DNA from: Sipunculus nudus
Lineage: Eukaryota; Annelida; Sipuncula; Golfingiida; Sipunculidae
NCBI GenBank assembly: GCA_026874595.1
Contig: CM049310.1
Span: 91,147,556-91,211,555, forward strand
Direction: 5' to 3'
DNA: 64,000 bases
Part shown: piece after piece, positions 39,553 to 50,179 of the stretch
Layout of the letters: each line of letters starts with the position of its first letter
How positions within the stretch are numbered: position 1 is the first letter of the stretch
Translations under genes and position numbers: made by a program
The notes under the pieces: model-generated
Seen by the model: the letters and a program-made list of their open reading frames with translations, nothing else
Told to the model about the DNA's origin: nothing
The model's database searches: none

Positions 39553-41069
39553 GTATTATTATACTTTTATTGGTATTTATGCTTTTATTCATGAATATGC
39601 GTGCATGTATGTTTTGGTGATTCTGTGCTGAATACGTAAACTATTGCTCTATTTGACAAGATTGGTGTCAATGGAACCAGCAATGTTATTTGAGCATAGG
39701 GGCGATTTTACCACTTATTTGGTAACAGTATTAGCACGTGAGTTTGTTATGTAATGAGAGTATTACATCTAGAACAGAGAATTGGCCCTGATGTGATTGG
39801 CTGGTGCAAAGTGTGACGTCAAAGACAAAATTAAGAACTGACTTAAATCTAGCGATAAATGTTTTTTTCCCATGGAAATTTGAAGCTAACAGTGCCAGAA
39901 ATACTACGCCTTAGAAATTGTGTGTGTGTGGAAAATAAAGAGTTAAAATGTTTTTCTTATCAGAATCGGGTGAGTTTAGGAAATCTTTACTAATAATTTG
40001 TTATATGCAAGTATATTACATGAAAGCATAATTAGATTTTGAATACCTTCACTCAGGGACAAGATCTATTGGGGGAAATGACCCTACAGATTATAATGGA
40101 TTTAAGCGTGAATTAACCTACCCACTTGCATTGTAATTATTGTGAACATTACGTGACTCTCGATCCGTTGACCCTAACTTGTTATGATGACATACTATAC
40201 TGGGTAGTCAGTACTAATCAAAACCCCCTCATTTCAGTCAGGTTATCGTAATGCATAATGTTGAACTCGCCTAAACATGTATCAATGGATTACCATATTG
40301 CATATTCATACACCTTCGACAATTCTAGAAAGAGATGTATTACGCAATAACACAAAGCAAGCACGTGCATAAGTTTCTGATTATATTTACAAAATAGATC
40401 TGCAGGTTTGGCAAAATATAAATATATGTTTAACCGGCCAATAGTACTTATGTATGTTGGTTGTATTTGGAATGGATATTGTCGATACATATTCTATATA
40501 TTTTCTCCATTTACTTAATCATTGTAATTTACTATAGCTCGATTACGGCGTAAAAGTGAGCTGTGTACATGAATGTAGGCAGGAGATCCTTGACATTCAT
40601 AGAAAAATTCTTCTGCTTGGAGAATGACCTCATGTGAAACTTTGAGCGCCCTCAGGTGGCGCTATTTAGTATCATTCCCGATACTGGAGGAGCAACAAGA
40701 CCACAATAATCAATAAAGAAATAAACTCATCAAAATAGAAATCATCAACTCATCAACCTCAGTCAGCCTCCCCTTCCTGCAGAGAAGGACTGAAAAAGAA
40801 TAGAACACAAGGATGGTGTCTCTAGATAAAACACTGGAATTTTATTGTTGTAATAGGAAAACCAAGTGATGCATTCGGAATCACAAGAATAGTGTACGTC
40901 TTCCTGAGCGCTAAATTTCGGTAATTTGAAGCAAAGGTCCACTTAACCTGTTAAATTTTAGTCTCCCATCTTGTAGATTTTCTATAAATAATCAGCGTAT
41001 GATATGTTAAAGTTATGCAAACAAACATAGGCCAAAGATTATATAACTAATATTGTATTCACTTATTAA
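39553..41069. other. Intergenic sequence
   Basis: AT-rich sequence without a supported gene or clear repeat. Short frames lack motifs. Confidence 0.5.
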
Positions 41070-41535
41070 AGGGGCCCAATCACCTATCTGACCTTTATAA
41101 ACTAAATGTAATCCCTTGGAGCTTTTATAAAAAATAGGCCAGAAAACGTGGATATCACCGCACACAGGCTGCTTCTTTTGTTTATATCAACGTGTTTATG
41201 ATATTTTGGGCCCGCCAAAATAATGAAAACAAATTCAACAAGGGCATCTGGGGGCAATTCAGAAAAAGCCAAAACTCTGCAAAAGGCGTTTTGCAACAAG
41301 TGACGTTTATCCTCTGCATATATGCAACCTTCCACTTTAGGTTAATTTTTTTCCGTTCGTCAACATTGCGGTGTTAACAAACATGTTAAAAATAAATAAA
41401 CAAGTTCATAAACCATTCACGGAGGCCTAATAAAAACTTTTCATAACCAGAATTACCATTAGAACATTAATATAAACACAGAGGAAGCCAGATATCACAT
41501 AAATTCTATTTCAAAAGGTAGGTGAATGGGCACCT
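41070..41535. mobile_element. MITE-like element with inverted ends and TTAA flanks
   Basis: The left end AGGGGCCCAATCACCTATCT (from 41070) is the inverted counterpart of the right end ...AGGTAGGTGAATGGGCACCT (to 41535), with three mismatches in about 20. Both ends are flanked by TTAA (41066-41069 and 41536-41539). The length is 466 bp with no transposase. TTAA duplication is typical of piggyBac- and Kolobok-type transposons. The right portion has a diverged relative at about 51945-52105. Confidence 0.65.
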
Positions 41536-41539
41536 TTAA

Positions 41540-43120
41540 AATTTCAGACCAACTGAGATGTCGCCTTCTTTCCTTACTACATAAAAATGTTTTTTAGGGA
41601 AACCCAACATGTTTAACTAATAACATAAAAGAGACACAACAAGCAAATTATAGAAAATGTTGTTCCCCCTCTTCCGCCTTCAAGTCCGGGATGCTCTTAA
41701 AATGTATGGTGACTTTGTGCAAATTGTTTTAACCACGCTCAACAGATTTGTAGCATCTGGCAGTTTCTGGAAAAAATTCAAGTAATTTATGTCCACCGCT
41801 AGCGACACCTGTTGGTGATTAGTGAAACTAAATGTGCTGATTCATCATATCAAAAATGAAATATCATAGTGTATTATTGTATTGTCTTGTAAGACATACA
41901 CTCCAAAACAAGTCATAACCAAGGTAAGCATGAGAGCAGTCACTGACCCAGATTTGAATGAAATCAGATAATATTTAGGAAAGTTACCGCACGGATCGAA
42001 AACCTGACGGAAGGACAGATAGAGGGACAGACAGACAAACCCAAATCAATGCAAGGAAGCGGGGGACAATAAAGCATATCCCAAATATCTCACCTATTAT
42101 GTGCAAAATATAGACAAGGGAGGGCCCTCAGAGATACACGTGTTCTGATTCGTTTTCTGCCAATCTTCAATCTCAAACTTAAACTAGCTCCGTGTACAAC
42201 CCTGGCTTTCCCTGCTACGAATATATATGTGACTGAATAAATTGTGTCTAAAGGAGGGTCTCTTATGCTTATGACCAAATTAGCCATCGCTCGTTAGAGT
42301 CTTAATGATCGTGTTTTAGCTTTCTAGATTAACTAGTGTTTGTTGCTGGGGCCGGTGCCGGTGCGTGGCCCGCTCGGGGCTCTGTGGATGTGGGTGCTGT
42401 TGCTTTCCTCGGTCAATGGTACGAGTACAACGGTGGCGGCTTTTCGCGGCTTCCTGCTTGGCTTGGTGGCATCACGTCTTTTGGCTCATTCAAAATTACG
42501 CTTAAGGAGCGCGCAGGGCTGTAGTCTTGACTACAGAAACCTGTAGCTGCTCGATAAAGCAAAACATCTTCAGTCAGTCAGGAGGGTCCCTAACTAACTG
42601 ACCATACATTTTATCAAAATAATCGCTTTACTGTTGGTGCATTTAAGTCGTTATATCGAAGTTTCTACCTTTAACCAGGAATTTAACAAAATTAAGCTAC
42701 CGCTTTGCATCTTATGCAATACAAATGGCCCTGTTGCAGGATAATCAAGGCTTTCAACCACATATAAAACAAATCAATATATTTATTTGGTTTTAGATTA
42801 CCAAAATGGCCGAAAGGTCCGTTTGAATTCGGAGTGGTTATTATAATTGAGCCGAAACATCCTATACTGTCAGTCCTTTGGTTAAACGAGATAATTAAAA
42901 AGCTTTACAATCGCGGCGTGTAATATACCAAATAATGAGAATTTAATACTAATTGCTAGATTTCTCCAATAAAACTTGTATTTTAAAGCTGACATTTTAA
43001 ATTAAAGCCTTCTTTTTAACAATAAGCTGTTTACCTCACTCGAATAAGTAGAATTCGCAATTTCTGCTATAATTAAAACAAAGGCTCCTCACATTAATTT
43101 TTACTATAAATGAAAAAAAA
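41540..43120. other. Intergenic sequence
   Basis: No supported gene. A GC-richer patch lies at about 42340-42530 with overlapping short frames but no recognisable product. The rest is AT-rich. Confidence 0.45.
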
Positions 43121-43129
43121 AATATTCCA

Positions 43130-43828
43130 AGGAGAACTGGGGACTGGTTTACCATACATGGCCTCCGTCCGAATTTTAAAGCCAAAATTCGTCTAAAATC
43201 GTCTGATTGCTGCCCGAATGTCGGTCTCATGTTGGCCGCTCCCCGTGCGATCTAAAGGGCGACCTGTTTACGAGTTCTGCGACCTCAAAAATCGCCATTG
43301 GAAAATCGCTGAATTAAGAACAGGTTTCGGTGGCCTGCGATCGTCGGCCGACCCCTAAAAATCGCGGCGGAGCCCGCAGTGATCGAGCAAACACCGGCCG
43401 TATTCCTGCCGAAAATGCCATTTTCAGCTCGCAAAGAAGTCGGATGGGGTTCGATTTTGATATGTGACGGTCTCTTTACAAGGTTTCACTAAGGCATGAC
43501 CAGGTAACGCAAGGGATGCCTACGGTTAGCCACCGACCGTATAGTGATGGCGGATTCCAGCCTAAGTTACAATACCGGCCGATCTCCGGTGAATTTTTAA
43601 AATCTGCCGAGCAGAGAGCTCCTCGCCCATTAAAAAAAAAAAAAGGCCGACATCCGTCGATTTTTATAGTTTGTGGTCACATTAGTATCGAGGCCCGGCC
43701 GAGTCCAAAGATTTTTAATTTCTGCACCTGAAATGTGAAGGGATCCGACAGGATGTCGTTGGAAGCTCGTCCGAGTCTCCTCAGACCATCGTTCGGGACT
43801 CGTCCGACGCACTTTAACTAGACCGGGT
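43130..43828. repeat. GC-rich island, left half (interrupted by the retrotransposon)
   Basis: About 43130-43828 is far richer in G+C and in CCGA/TCGG/GTCCGA words than the AT-rich DNA around it. Equivalent composition resumes at 51482-51830, directly after the inserted element, so one island was split. It has no sustained reading frame. It may be a non-autonomous repeat of unknown class. Confidence 0.45.
43824..43828. repeat. Target-site duplication CGGGT (left)
   Basis: The 5-bp CGGGT immediately before the left LTR is repeated exactly at 51477-51481, immediately after the right LTR. Five bp is the usual duplication length for Ty3/gypsy integrases. Confidence 0.9.
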
Positions 43829-44891
43829 TGTCAAGGTCAGACTGGGTCGGACCTTGCCCAGAATTCTTTCAGCATGGACACATGACTAGACACATACACA
43901 TGCATTGATACCAAACGTCTTGGAGAATATAACAATAAATTTATTAACTATATACAAGAAGGATATATATAAATGCTGAGTGGCATATAGTCCAAGTTTA
44001 GCTAGAAACGTGAGATACTAAATATAAAACAGTTTCCAGGAGATTTATATAAAAATACTCAATGGATTCCCCTTGGATTATGGGCTCAACAATTACAATA
44101 ACATCTGGTTTTGCTTTACACAAGTTATACTTCAATGGATTCCCCTTGGATTATGGGCTCAACAATTACAATAACATCTGGATTTGCTTTACACAGGTTA
44201 TACTAAAACTTCACAATCTTTACTCTGCAGACCACAATAAATGCTCTCTACTGGTTTGGTGAAAGAACTTATTAGTGGAGACTCACCATGTGTATCCTGC
44301 CAGTTATGCCATACCATCAGGAACCACAATATAGTTGTGCCCACGTGTTCACACACACAGCACCAAACCATCCTGGGCTGCACTGGGAAGAAGGGTCGTC
44401 TCAGGCAAATAACAAATAATATTAAGACTTCATGAGGTACCTCTATATTCATCTAGTTTCAGTGTTCTCAGAGTTGGCTTATCATCAGTTTTAGAGAGAC
44501 CTCCTGCCATATAGGCTTTTAGTCATTGTCCAGCTCGGTATCACAGGTCTCTCTCCTCTGGGGATCTCTGGCCAACTGAATTATCATTGGTCAAGGTTTG
44601 CCTCCACAAATTTCCTACCCAATAACCAGTATTGACAGCTAATTGTGGTCTTTTGAAAGTTACTGTAACAAGACGGGCCTATTCACAAGGCTTTACAATA
44701 GGGACCAGAACAGAACACTCACTAAATGAAGGTTCTGCCTGAATGAATTCTAAAAGGGAATTCCCCAGGTATTGCTTAAGGAAACAAAAACAAGGAGTTG
44801 GGGGTCTGAAAGGCTGTTTGATATCACGTATGCCACACTGTGTCAAAAAAAAACCTGAAAAGGTGTACAGTCACTAAGGCACTTTGTGACA
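43829..44891 (-). repeat. Left LTR (3' LTR of the element)
   Basis: This 1063-bp LTR starts TGTCAAGGTCAG and ends CTTTGTGACA on the + strand. It matches the right LTR almost base for base (a handful of differences, mostly transitions) but lacks a 234-bp segment. An internal 73-bp tandem duplication lies at 44060-44205. A palindromic AATAAATTTATT at 43934-43945 offers a poly(A) signal on the element's strand. Confidence 0.95.
44060..44205. repeat. 73-bp tandem duplication inside the left LTR
   Basis: Units start at 44060 and 44133 with CAATGGATTCCCCTTGG. The same pair is in the right LTR at 50645-50790, so the duplication predates integration. Confidence 0.93.
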
Positions 44892-44906
44892 TCACTTCCC
44901 CCTTCT
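44892..44906 (-). other. Polypurine tract
   Basis: Read on the element's strand, AGAAGGGGGAAGTGA directly abuts the 3' LTR. This is where plus-strand DNA synthesis is primed in LTR retrotransposons. Confidence 0.8.
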
Positions 44907-45133
44907 AGAAAAAAAAAAAATTTTTTTTTTTTATTTTATAAGAAAAGTGGACACAAAAAAAAATCCCGTAATCCAACATTTTACTCACAAAAATTATGAT
45001 ATGTTGATAGCTGATGTCTGTTAATTGAAAACGATAGATAGAAATATCGCAAACAGGGATCATGTCTCGTCATATTTTATCCTTTGATGTCACTGGGATG
45101 TATATGCCACTCAGCTTATAAAGTTACATGAAC

Positions 45134-45470
45134 TTAGCCTAAGGCTGGGACGCGGCTGAGAAAATCAGCCCCAAAATTCGATCGCCCAGGCACAGACTCA
45201 ACAGTATACTGATACTCCTGTAAGAGTATTGCCCATCGCATTATGCGTTTGTTCAAGCACTTGGCTTTCTGAATGTAGGCAAGAGGTTTGTGATCTGTCT
45301 GAATCACAAACGGTCTTCCAAACAAATACATATCAAATTTGTTCACTGCCCAGACAATGGATAATGCTTCTCTTTCAATGACCGAGAAATTTTCCTCTCT
45401 TTGAACAAGCTTACGGCTCGCAAAAGCCACTGGATGCAAAATCCCTTCATGTCTTGCATGAGAATCGCTC
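45134..45470 (-). pseudogene. RNase H C-terminal part of pol, out of frame
   Basis: This frame continues the RNase H domain of the pol polyprotein, with the HPVAFASRKL segment, an REALSIVWAV helix, TDHKPL and the terminal FLSRVP-like word seen in Ty3/gypsy RNase H. It is displaced by one base from the main frame; the break lies at about 45440-45470. The main frame instead runs about 40 residues of unrelated sequence to a stop at 45343. Either a real disabling mutation or a one-base sequence error explains this. Its place near the end of RNase H makes programmed frameshifting unlikely. Confidence 0.85.
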
Positions 45471-48400
45471 CAATTCCTTTATCGGAGGCATCAGTTCTCA
45501 GAATGAAACATTTGGAGAAGTCGGGGAGTTGCAAGACTGGTGGTTTCACCAACAAACCTTTGAGAGTTTGAAATGCTCTCTCCTGAGCTTGTCCCCAGGT
45601 AACCTTATTACTCTGTCCCTTCTTGGTTAAATCTGTTAAGGGCACGGCCACTTCAGCATAATGGGGGATACATTTACGATAATAACCCGTTAAACCTAAG
45701 AAAGACCTTACTTCTTTCTTGGTGGTTGGTCGTGTTGCATTGCTGATTTTCTCGAGTAAGTCTGGGTCAGTTCCAAGCCTGCCCATTCCTATTTTATGGC
45801 CAAGAAAACCAAGTTTTGTGTAACCAAGGAAACATTTCTTTGGTTTTGCCGCCAAATTAGCCGATTGAAGTATGCCAAATACCTTCTCAAGGAGTTTTAC
45901 ATGGTCTGGCCAGTTTTCAGTGTGACACAGGACATCATCGATGTAACAGGTCACCCCCAGAACATTAGCAAACAATTTGCGCATCATTCTGGTGAATACT
46001 GCGCCTGCAACAACCAAGCCGAATGGCATGAAGTTAAAATGATATTGTGCATCTGGGGTTACAAAGGATGTCAACTCTTTAGACCTGTCCGTCATGGGAA
46101 TCTGCCAATATCCTTTTGTTAGATCAATTTTGGAAAAAAATCTACTATTTCTCAATTCGGCAAACATATTTTCAGGGTTTGGCATTGGTTCCGGATCAAA
46201 CATGATAACACGATTCAGTTTTCGGAAATCAATGCAAAAGCGAACCGAATTGTCGGGCTTTCGGACCATGACCACAGGTGCTGCATACCTTGAATTAGAT
46301 CTTTCGATCACCCCTAGAGATAACATATCACTTATCTCTTTATCCATGATTTCTTTCATGGCGTGAGGTACATTGTAAGGTTTAGACCTAACAGGAAGAT
46401 GAGAAGTGAGCTGGAGATCACACTCAAAGACTTTTGTCCGTTTTGGCACATCTGTAAATGTGCTTTCATACCTGTTTATAAGGTCTATCAGCTCAGCTTC
46501 CTGTTGAGGGGAGAGTTCATCACATATATTTACCTGCTCAGGTCCTTGTGTGCGACTAGCACTTGGCATTGGAACAATACACTTTTCATTACCAATATCA
46601 ACATCTTGATCAGTCCTATCCTGACTTTGATCTGACATACTTATATCCGTTGATTGTAATCCAGCCAAAATGGTACTATCACAGGGCAAATCAAATAACC
46701 CCATAACACTTTGCTTGGAATCGCCTGACGGTCTTGTGAGGTACCGTTTCAACAAGTTTATGTTAAATGTTTTCACCTTACCTTTTACCTTTATCCGGTA
46801 ATCACAGTCATTGACTTTCTCCAAAACTTGGAAAGGACCCTTCCACTGTAGCAGCAATTTGTTTTTATCAGTGGGCAAAAGGACCAGCACCTGATCACCT
46901 ACCTCCAAACGTCTGGGTTTAGCAGTCCTGTCATAATAGCCTTTATATCTCATTGAGGCCTTACCAAGCATATCCTGTGCTAAACTTACAGTTTCTGTCA
47001 ACCTCTCTTTTAAGTCTATAACATACTGGTATGTGGTTTTGACATCAGTATCAGATTCGTCATGAGTGAGAAGCTCTTTAAGGACCCTCATTGGCCCTCT
47101 CACTGACCTGCCAAATAGAAGTTCAAAAGGCGAGAACCCACCTAAAGATTCGTGTTTAGCTTCACGATATGCAAAGAGAACTGGTGCTAAATAGCGGTCC
47201 CAGTCTCTTGGTTGCTCCGAACACATTCTTTTGAGCATCATTTTCAAGTTACCGTTAAACTTTTCTATCATCCCATTACATTTTGGATTGTATGGGGTGG
47301 TTGTCAACTGTTTGATGCTCAAGAGTCTGCTTACTTCACGCCTGATGGCAGAAGTAAATTGGGAACCCATGTCAGTGAGTACCTCTGATGGAATGCCCAA
47401 ACGACTATATATGTCTAACAGCGCTTCTGCAACTGTTTCTGTCTCGATATTCTTTAGCGCGATGGCCTCAGGATAACGAGTGGCATAGTCCATGACCGTA
47501 AGAATAAATCTATGGCCTCTATCTGTTGCTGGAAATATTGGTCCAACCAGGTCCATTGCTAACCTTTGGAAAGGCTCAGTTATAAGTGGAACATTGCCCA
47601 ATGGCACTTTGGTAACCCTACCTTTTTGGATTGTCTTCTGACACAGGTCACAAGACTTAAAGTAATCAGAAACATCTCGAAACATACCTGGCCAGAAGAA
47701 TTGTGATGCAATTCTGTCCAATGTTCGGGAAATGCCCTGATGTCCAGACATTATGTTTTCATGGGCCACTTTGATTATATCAGGTCTGAACTGTTTTGGA
47801 ACAACATATTGTGTATGGTCTTTGAAATTTTTGTCCTGATACAATCTAACTAAGGTACCCCTTTTTAGTGCAAACTTGTGTTTACCATCATTGTCATGGA
47901 CTCTCTCGAAGAGAGGAGAAAGTGTTTTGTCCTCAGCTTGAGCTTTAACAAATTCTGCTCTACTCACCTCTGATATAGCACTAGGCACTTTGAGTGGTTT
48001 AGGAGGCTTATTTTGCTTGAGTATCATAGATCTGGTCTGGACAGCCTGGCCAAGCTTTGTAACTGATGGAACCCACTTTTTATCGGGATGTTGTGGTTCC
48101 CGAGCATCATTGATGTTTCCCACTATAACATCGTATACCGGATTGTCCATGCATAATGCTTGAGTTCTACCTGTGTAAAATGGCGTATCAATGTCAACAT
48201 CAGCCACTGGGAAAGTCCTGACAGTACCATCTATCAATACACAAGTCTCAAACTTACCTGTCATTTGTTCTTTCGACACCAGTGCTGAACGGATCACGAC
48301 ATTACTACAACCAGTGTCTCTCAAGACAGAAACAAGCCGGTTGGAAACTACACCTTTACAAGTGGGCATACCTGAGGGGTGGCAATCTGGTCTACCTACT

Positions 48401-49605
48401 TGGGCTTGACATGAAACATTCAGTGTTGTTAAATCACTCTTTTCTGGCCCAACAGACTCGCTCCCATGCTCGGCATGGACTGTCTGATCAGCTGGCAGAC
48501 ATACACTAGCTTCATGGTGGTTAGGATCCTGCCTGCTGGAACTTTTTAAAGCTTCTTTAACAGCACTGTTCACAAGGCTCACAATAGAATCCATCCCCTG
48601 AGCTAACCCTCTAAGTTTCTGTGGTTCCTTACATCTGAATGACTTATGGCCTAAGCCTCCACAGTTGTAACACTTAATCTGCCCTGAAGTGTTTGGACGA
48701 TTACCAGGATACTCACGTGGAGTATTGTCTTGTTTGGACTTACTTGTCTCAGATGGTCTAGTATTTGCAGTTTTGTCAACATGTTTTGCTCCTGGTTTAA
48801 GGAAAGAAGCAGATTTGCTGAATGAAGCAAAACTGTACTGCCCATGAGCCTCAACATATCGCTCTGCTATATCTTTCATAGAATCAATGCTAGAACACTC
48901 ACGTTCACGAAGGAAAAGAGAGAGTTCTTTGCTACATGCATTTAGGAACTGTTCCCTAAGCAATAGATCAACGAGGCTTTCAAAAGTGTGTTCAATTTTT
49001 GACAACTTAATCCAGTTGTGTAAAAAGCCACTAATCCTAGCAGCAAATTGACATGGTGACTCAAATTTTTCGGGCCTACATGTACGGAATTTGATTCTGT
49101 ACCCCTCTTGTGTCATCTGATATCTTTTGAGAAGGGCCAATTTAAGTTGATCATAATTCAATGCCTCTTGTGGTGGCAATTGTGAAAATACCTCAAGTGA
49201 CTTACCTTTGAGGAGTGCACTAAGGCGGAGGGCCCAGTCTGATTTCACCCATTTCTGACCTGCTGCATAACGTTCAAAGCGTTCAAGGTAAGCATCAAGA
49301 CTATCACGATGCTCCTCGAACGCTGGCATTTTCAGAGATGGTATACCTGAACTATGAATCTGTTCACGTGTTTCGGGAGGGGAATTTTCTGCCAACTGTG
49401 CTTTTAGCTTTAAAACTTCAAGTTCATGGGTTTGATCCCGTTCTTTAGCTAATGCAGCCCGTTGTATAGCTCTATCTTCACGAGCAATGTCACTTTCACG
49501 TTTCTCATTTAAACGTGAAAGTTCTCGATCAACAAAAGTCTGGAGATCTTTTCCAGAATAGCCTAACTTCTCTCCAACATGGAGCAGTTTTTCAAGATCT
49601 TCCAT
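45343..49605 (-). CDS. Gag-Pol polyprotein of Gmr1-type retrotransposon (gag, protease, integrase, RT, partial RNase H)
   Basis: A single frame of 1420 codons. Residues about 1-310 are Gag, with a charged coiled-coil-like start and a retrotransposon-Gag capsid region. The CCHC zinc knuckle C-x2-C-x4-H-x4-C is at 312-325. The protease catalytic triplet DTG starts at D430. Integrase has an HHCC zinc site (H615, H622, C652, C655), catalytic D685, D745 and E781 with exact D,D-35-E spacing, and a downstream WKGPF (GPY/F) module. RT follows at about 1060-1260 with FCIDFRKLN, FMPFGL and the catalytic YIDD at 1221-1224. The beginning of RNase H includes the catalytic-type RTDAS. Gag and Pol are fused in one frame with no stop between them. 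The last ~40 residues are out-of-frame nonsense after a frameshift. The start is the ATG at 49605, the first in the frame after the leader. Confidence 0.95.
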   Translation of the reverse strand: MEDLEKLLHVGEKLGYSGKDLQTFVDRELSRLNEKRESDIAREDRAIQRAALAKERDQTHELEVLKLKAQLAENSPPETREQIHSSGIPSLKMPAFEEHRDSLDAYLERFERYAAGQKWVKSDWALRLSALLKGKSLEVFSQLPPQEALNYDQLKLALLKRYQMTQEGYRIKFRTCRPEKFESPCQFAARISGFLHNWIKLSKIEHTFESLVDLLLREQFLNACSKELSLFLRERECSSIDSMKDIAERYVEAHGQYSFASFSKSASFLKPGAKHVDKTANTRPSETSKSKQDNTPREYPGNRPNTSGQIKCYNCGGLGHKSFRCKEPQKLRGLAQGMDSIVSLVNSAVKEALKSSSRQDPNHHEASVCLPADQTVHAEHGSESVGPEKSDLTTLNVSCQAQVGRPDCHPSGMPTCKGVVSNRLVSVLRDTGCSNVVIRSALVSKEQMTGKFETCVLIDGTVRTFPVADVDIDTPFYTGRTQALCMDNPVYDVIVGNINDAREPQHPDKKWVPSVTKLGQAVQTRSMILKQNKPPKPLKVPSAISEVSRAEFVKAQAEDKTLSPLFERVHDNDGKHKFALKRGTLVRLYQDKNFKDHTQYVVPKQFRPDIIKVAHENIMSGHQGISRTLDRIASQFFWPGMFRDVSDYFKSCDLCQKTIQKGRVTKVPLGNVPLITEPFQRLAMDLVGPIFPATDRGHRFILTVMDYATRYPEAIALKNIETETVAEALLDIYSRLGIPSEVLTDMGSQFTSAIRREVSRLLSIKQLTTTPYNPKCNGMIEKFNGNLKMMLKRMCSEQPRDWDRYLAPVLFAYREAKHESLGGFSPFELLFGRSVRGPMRVLKELLTHDESDTDVKTTYQYVIDLKERLTETVSLAQDMLGKASMRYKGYYDRTAKPRRLEVGDQVLVLLPTDKNKLLLQWKGPFQVLEKVNDCDYRIKVKGKVKTFNINLLKRYLTRPSGDSKQSVMGLFDLPCDSTILAGLQSTDISMSDQSQDRTDQDVDIGNEKCIVPMPSASRTQGPEQVNICDELSPQQEAELIDLINRYESTFTDVPKRTKVFECDLQLTSHLPVRSKPYNVPHAMKEIMDKEISDMLSLGVIERSNSRYAAPVVMVRKPDNSVRFCIDFRKLNRVIMFDPEPMPNPENMFAELRNSRFFSKIDLTKGYWQIPMTDRSKELTSFVTPDAQYHFNFMPFGLVVAGAVFTRMMRKLFANVLGVTCYIDDVLCHTENWPDHVKLLEKVFGILQSANLAAKPKKCFLGYTKLGFLGHKIGMGRLGTDPDLLEKISNATRPTTKKEVRSFLGLTGYYRKCIPHYAEVAVPLTDLTKKGQSNKVTWGQAQERAFQTLKGLLVKPPVLQLPDFSKCFILRTDASDKGIGAILMQDMKGFCIQWLLRAVSLFKERKISRSLKEKHYPLSGQ

Positions 49606-50160
49606 CTTGATAAGTTTCCAATACGCTGGCCGAACGCAAGGAAATCAACTACCAAGTAGTCATCAACATAACTCCGAAACAGAAAATGTGTTTAGCTTTA
49701 CAGCTTCTCAATCCCCTAAGCTTACTAAACACCTACCATACGAACAAATACGCCAAACTCTACGGAGGAAAAAGATACCATAGTATCCGACAAATGCCGT
49801 AGCATATACCTCAGTTGCCGTAGCACAAAAGAAAGATGCCGTAGCATCGACCTACACTAAATCAAAGTCACAAAGAAACTGACAACTTCCGCTGGACTAG
49901 AAATTGACCTTCAACAAAAAAATATAGCCTACTGCCATAGCAGAGTTCAGCTATATTCCAGCCGTAGCTGCATTAATCATTATGAGTTGACCCCTTTCCG
50001 TTGAAAGACTTAACGCATCACAACATGCGTTCTCCCTGATCCCTTAACTGAAGGAAACGGCCAAAACCCTGTACCTAAGAACATATATTTTGGATAGATG
50101 TCTCTGCAAGATATATTTATAGATATTTCCAAGCATGCATATGGTAAACATAAAATGTCC
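49606..50160 (-). promoter_or_regulatory. 5' leader of the retrotransposon with spaced TGCTACGGCA repeats
   Basis: Between the primer-binding site and the gag start, the + strand decamer TGCCGTAGCA occurs exactly at 49795-49804, 49816-49825 and 49837-49846 (21-bp spacing). Variants lie at about 49776 (CCATAGTATC), 49933-49942 (TGCCATAGCA) and 49962. On the transcript it reads TGCTACGGCA. A role in packaging, dimerisation or translation is possible but unproven. Confidence 0.6.
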
Positions 50161-50178
50161 ATCCTGGCACGCTCGCCA
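50161..50178 (-). other. tRNA primer-binding site, probably tRNA-Arg
   Basis: One base inside the 5' LTR the element reads TGGCGAGCGTGCCAGGAT. TGG complements the CCA tail. TGGCGAGC--GCCAGGA resembles the complement of a eukaryotic tRNA-Arg 3' end, with two or three mismatches over 18. The tRNA identity is inferred from memory of tRNA-Arg sequences. Confidence 0.65.
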
Positions 50179-50179
50179 A

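Noticed and set aside
44062-44452. Matching short open frames in both LTRs
   Set aside because: They recur only because the LTRs are repeated; they include the 73-bp duplication and have no domain.
45796-48509. + strand open frames opposite the retrotransposon polyprotein
   Set aside because: Antisense shadows of the gag-pol frame without recognisable domains.
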